From contig JAIPEL010000043.1 in NCBI GenBank assembly GCA_021737185.1, positions 1 through 33,539 of the forward strand: a stretch of DNA of 33,539 nucleotides, in the 5' to 3' direction. Every line of letters begins with the position of its first letter. Positions within the stretch are counted from its first letter, which is position 1. The notes beneath the pieces are model-generated. The model was not told the origin of the DNA, searched no databases, and saw nothing but the letters and a program-made list of their open reading frames with translations. Source of the stretch: Desulfobacterales bacterium (GTDB lineage: Bacteria; Desulfobacterota; Desulfobacteria; Desulfobacterales; CAFBRK01). The position numbers and the translations under genes are program-made. Shown in pieces: positions 31,956 through 33,539 of the stretch.

Positions 31956-32052
31956 CCGGGAAAAAGAGCGAGGCAAGAATGGAGGGTTCATGCCAATGTC
32001 ACTCTGGCTATAAAGTTTAGCAACAACCGTGCCATAAATCCGCCCGAATACG

Positions 32053-33378
32053 CTAGTGGCTGACGGGGCCGAGCATGTCGCGCCTCAGATCCAAACCGTA
32101 TTTCTTGATTCGGTTCCACACCGTCACCCGGCTGATTCCCAGGTGTTCGGCCGCCCGGGTCTGATTGCCGTCAAAGCGCCTCAGGGCCTCGATCAACTCC
32201 TGCTTTTTCCGCTCGTCGCGGGACAGGGCCGGGTCCGGCCGGCACGCCTCCGGCGTTGAAAAGACATCCGGCGGCAGGTGATTCAGGTCGATTACCCCGC
32301 CCGGGCATGCCACAAAGGCATATTCCAGGGCGCTTTTCAGCTCCCGCACGTTGCCCGGCCACAGGTACCCCATCAAGGCTTCCATGGCCCGATTGCCGAT
32401 GGCATCCACGGGTTTGTCGCTCTTGAGCCGGATGCGACGGAAAAAGGTTTCCGCCAGCAGCGGGATATCGCCTTTTCGCTGCCGCAGCGGCGGCACGAGG
32501 ATGGGAATGACGTTGATCCGGTAAAACAGGTCCTCGCGGAATCGGTTTTCCCTGATCAGCCGCCGCAGGTCCCGGTTGGTGGCGGTGATGATCCGCACAT
32601 CCACATGAATGGGCCGGTTGTCGCCCACCCGCTCGATCACCTTTTCTTCGAGCACCCGCAGCAGCTTGACCTGAGTGGACAGGGGCAGGTCCCCGATTTC
32701 GTCTAAAAAGATGTCGCCTCCCGCGGCCGCTTCGAAGCGACCGGTCCGGCCGTGCACCGCCCCGGTGAACGCGCCTTTCACATGGCCGAACAGCTCGCTT
32801 TCCAGCAAAGACTCATTGAGCGCGGCGCAGTTGACCTTCACAAAGGGGCGGTCCTTGCGGCCGCCGGTTTCGTGGATCGCCTTTGCGACGAGTTCCTTGC
32901 CCGTGCCGCTTTCTCCCAGAATGATCACCGGGGCGTCGGAAAAGGCGGCATTGGTGATCAGGTCAAACACCTTCTGCATGGCCGACGTGCTGCCGATGAT
33001 GCCGCAAAACCCGTCTTTTGAACTGAGCTCCCGGCGAAACGCCTCGATGGCGGCGTCTTTTTCCATCACCTCGGAAATGTCGGTCATGGTTTCCACGGCG
33101 CCAATCACGCTGTCTTCCGCGTCCCGGAGCAGGGAGGCGTTTTTCAGCACGTGAACGTAGACACCGTCTTTTTTCATGAGGGTGCATCGGCGCATTTCCA
33201 CCCCGCCGGTTTCAAACAGACCGCACCAGTGTTTTCCCTCCGCAGCCTTGCAGATTTCACAGATATCGCAGTTGAGCCGGGTGCAAGACTGGCCGATCAA
33301 CTCGTTATCCCTGTAACCGGTCATCCGCAACAGCGCCTTGTTGACTTCGACAATGGTCCCTTCCGGATCGACGATCAT
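32053..33378 (-). CDS. Sigma-54 activator 2 (Cys-rich PAS), 5' end probably lost
   Basis: A 441-aa enhancer-binding protein with a PAS domain carrying six cysteines (C32, C37, C40, C43, C52, C65), an AAA+ domain (Walker A GESGTGKE 155-162, GAFTGA 202-207, Walker B IFLDEIGD) and a Fis-type HTH (GNQTRAAEHLGISRVTVWNR). The only ATG (33378) falls inside the PAS fold: the eleven codons upstream (PYSFDTIQDGV) still read as the PAS first helix, then hit TAA (33412-33414) at a palindrome. The original N-terminus appears missing, so it is either a shortened but working gene or a 5'-truncated one. It most likely drives the OYE operon downstream. Confidence 0.88.
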   Translation of the reverse strand: MIVDPEGTIVEVNKALLRMTGYRDNELIGQSCTRLNCDICEICKAAEGKHWCGLFETGGVEMRRCTLMKKDGVYVHVLKNASLLRDAEDSVIGAVETMTDISEVMEKDAAIEAFRRELSSKDGFCGIIGSTSAMQKVFDLITNAAFSDAPVIILGESGTGKELVAKAIHETGGRKDRPFVKVNCAALNESLLESELFGHVKGAFTGAVHGRTGRFEAAAGGDIFLDEIGDLPLSTQVKLLRVLEEKVIERVGDNRPIHVDVRIITATNRDLRRLIRENRFREDLFYRINVIPILVPPLRQRKGDIPLLAETFFRRIRLKSDKPVDAIGNRAMEALMGYLWPGNVRELKSALEYAFVACPGGVIDLNHLPPDVFSTPEACRPDPALSRDERKKQELIEALRRFDGNQTRAAEHLGISRVTVWNRIKKYGLDLRRDMLGPVSH

Positions 33379-33413
33379 GACCCCGTCCTGAATCGTGTCG
33401 AACGAATAAGGTT

Positions 33414-33435
33414 AGATCACGCGAAGCCGTGATCT
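33414..33435. repeat. Palindrome at the 5' break of activator 2
   Basis: AGATCACG (33414-33421) pairs perfectly with CGTGATCT (33428-33435) around CGAAGC, with GGTT/GAACC outside. The in-frame stop that ends the PAS reading lies at its edge. It is probably a repeat unit or the scar of a rearrangement. The last about 100 bases of the window (33436-33539) show no gene. Confidence 0.5.
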
Positions 33436-33539
33436 GAACCGTTTGTTGGACAAGCCCGGTGGCCATATTATAGAAAAAAACTTTTTGAGCCTGAGGTTGC
33501 TGAGTCAGGTATTTGAACCGTTGCGAGGCGTGGAGAGTT

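Noticed and set aside
33395-33435. Integron attC site (GTTAGAT fits GTTRRRY)
   Set aside because: No matching RYYYAAC partner or L'/L'' boxes at the required distances, and no integrase in view.

Overview
The window looks like a chromosome segment of a GC-rich sulfate-reducing deltaproteobacterium (Desulfobacterota, Desulfosarcina/Desulfobacteraceae-like). This rests on the gene mix: a DUF1638 protein, two sigma-54 activators with cysteine-rich PAS domains, a two-CW/HTH protein, an Old-Yellow-Enzyme-type Fe-S flavoprotein, a class I aldolase, and intergenic spaces full of palindromic and heptameric repeats. The assignment is inferred from gene content; no marker gene proves it.

Layout. 1-591: repeats, no gene. 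592-3123 (+): class I fructose-bisphosphate aldolase, then cysS behind its own promoter. 3172-5450 (-): a REC-PAS-PAS histidine kinase and a single-domain response regulator, translationally coupled. 5614-8797 (-): an unknown 181-aa protein and Lon protease. 9435-13144 (+): a zinc/manganese-type uptake system (znuA, znuC, znuB) followed by a Fur/Zur regulator, with repeats inserted between every pair of genes. 13338-14934 (+): a small XRE/two-CW protein with twin operator-like palindromes, then an AT-rich methyltransferase gene whose 3' end runs into a 100-bp MITE-like element. 15037-18940 (-): thiM-thiE-thiL-thiD under a TPP riboswitch. 19137-22170 (+): tag, a GT4 glycosyltransferase and a Gate-domain membrane protein. 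22176-24415 (-): a PanP-like PLP decarboxylase and a flavodoxin-family protein. 24740 (+): cspA. 25003-26568 (-): thioredoxin, a 105-aa conserved-looking protein, and the fused remains of a universal stress protein and an ACR3/BASS-type transporter. 26849-28252 (+): sigma-54 activator 1. 28350-33378 (-): an 87-aa protein, DUF1638, OYE-type flavoprotein and sigma-54 activator 2.

The most coherent unusual signal is a duplicated regulatory module. Each sigma-54 activator carries a PAS domain with six matching cysteines. Each lies beside a target operon with a recognisable -24/-12 promoter on the minus strand (26698-26713 and 31608-31624). About 100 bp upstream of each promoter is an array of ACG-containing repeats spaced 10-11 bp apart (26800-26843 and 31723-31757). 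One module serves the ACR3-Usp-orf105-Trx operon, the other the OYE-DUF1638-orf87 operon. The first operon is damaged by a deletion that fuses ACR3 to Usp. The second activator lacks a normal start and stops at a palindrome.

The second theme is repeats: a 100-bp element with 14-bp terminal inverted repeats in two 94%-identical copies; a REP-like family that sits directly after stop codons; degenerate 7-bp-period arrays at many gene borders; and at least three other palindromic unit types. No rRNA, tRNA or CRISPR array was seen.
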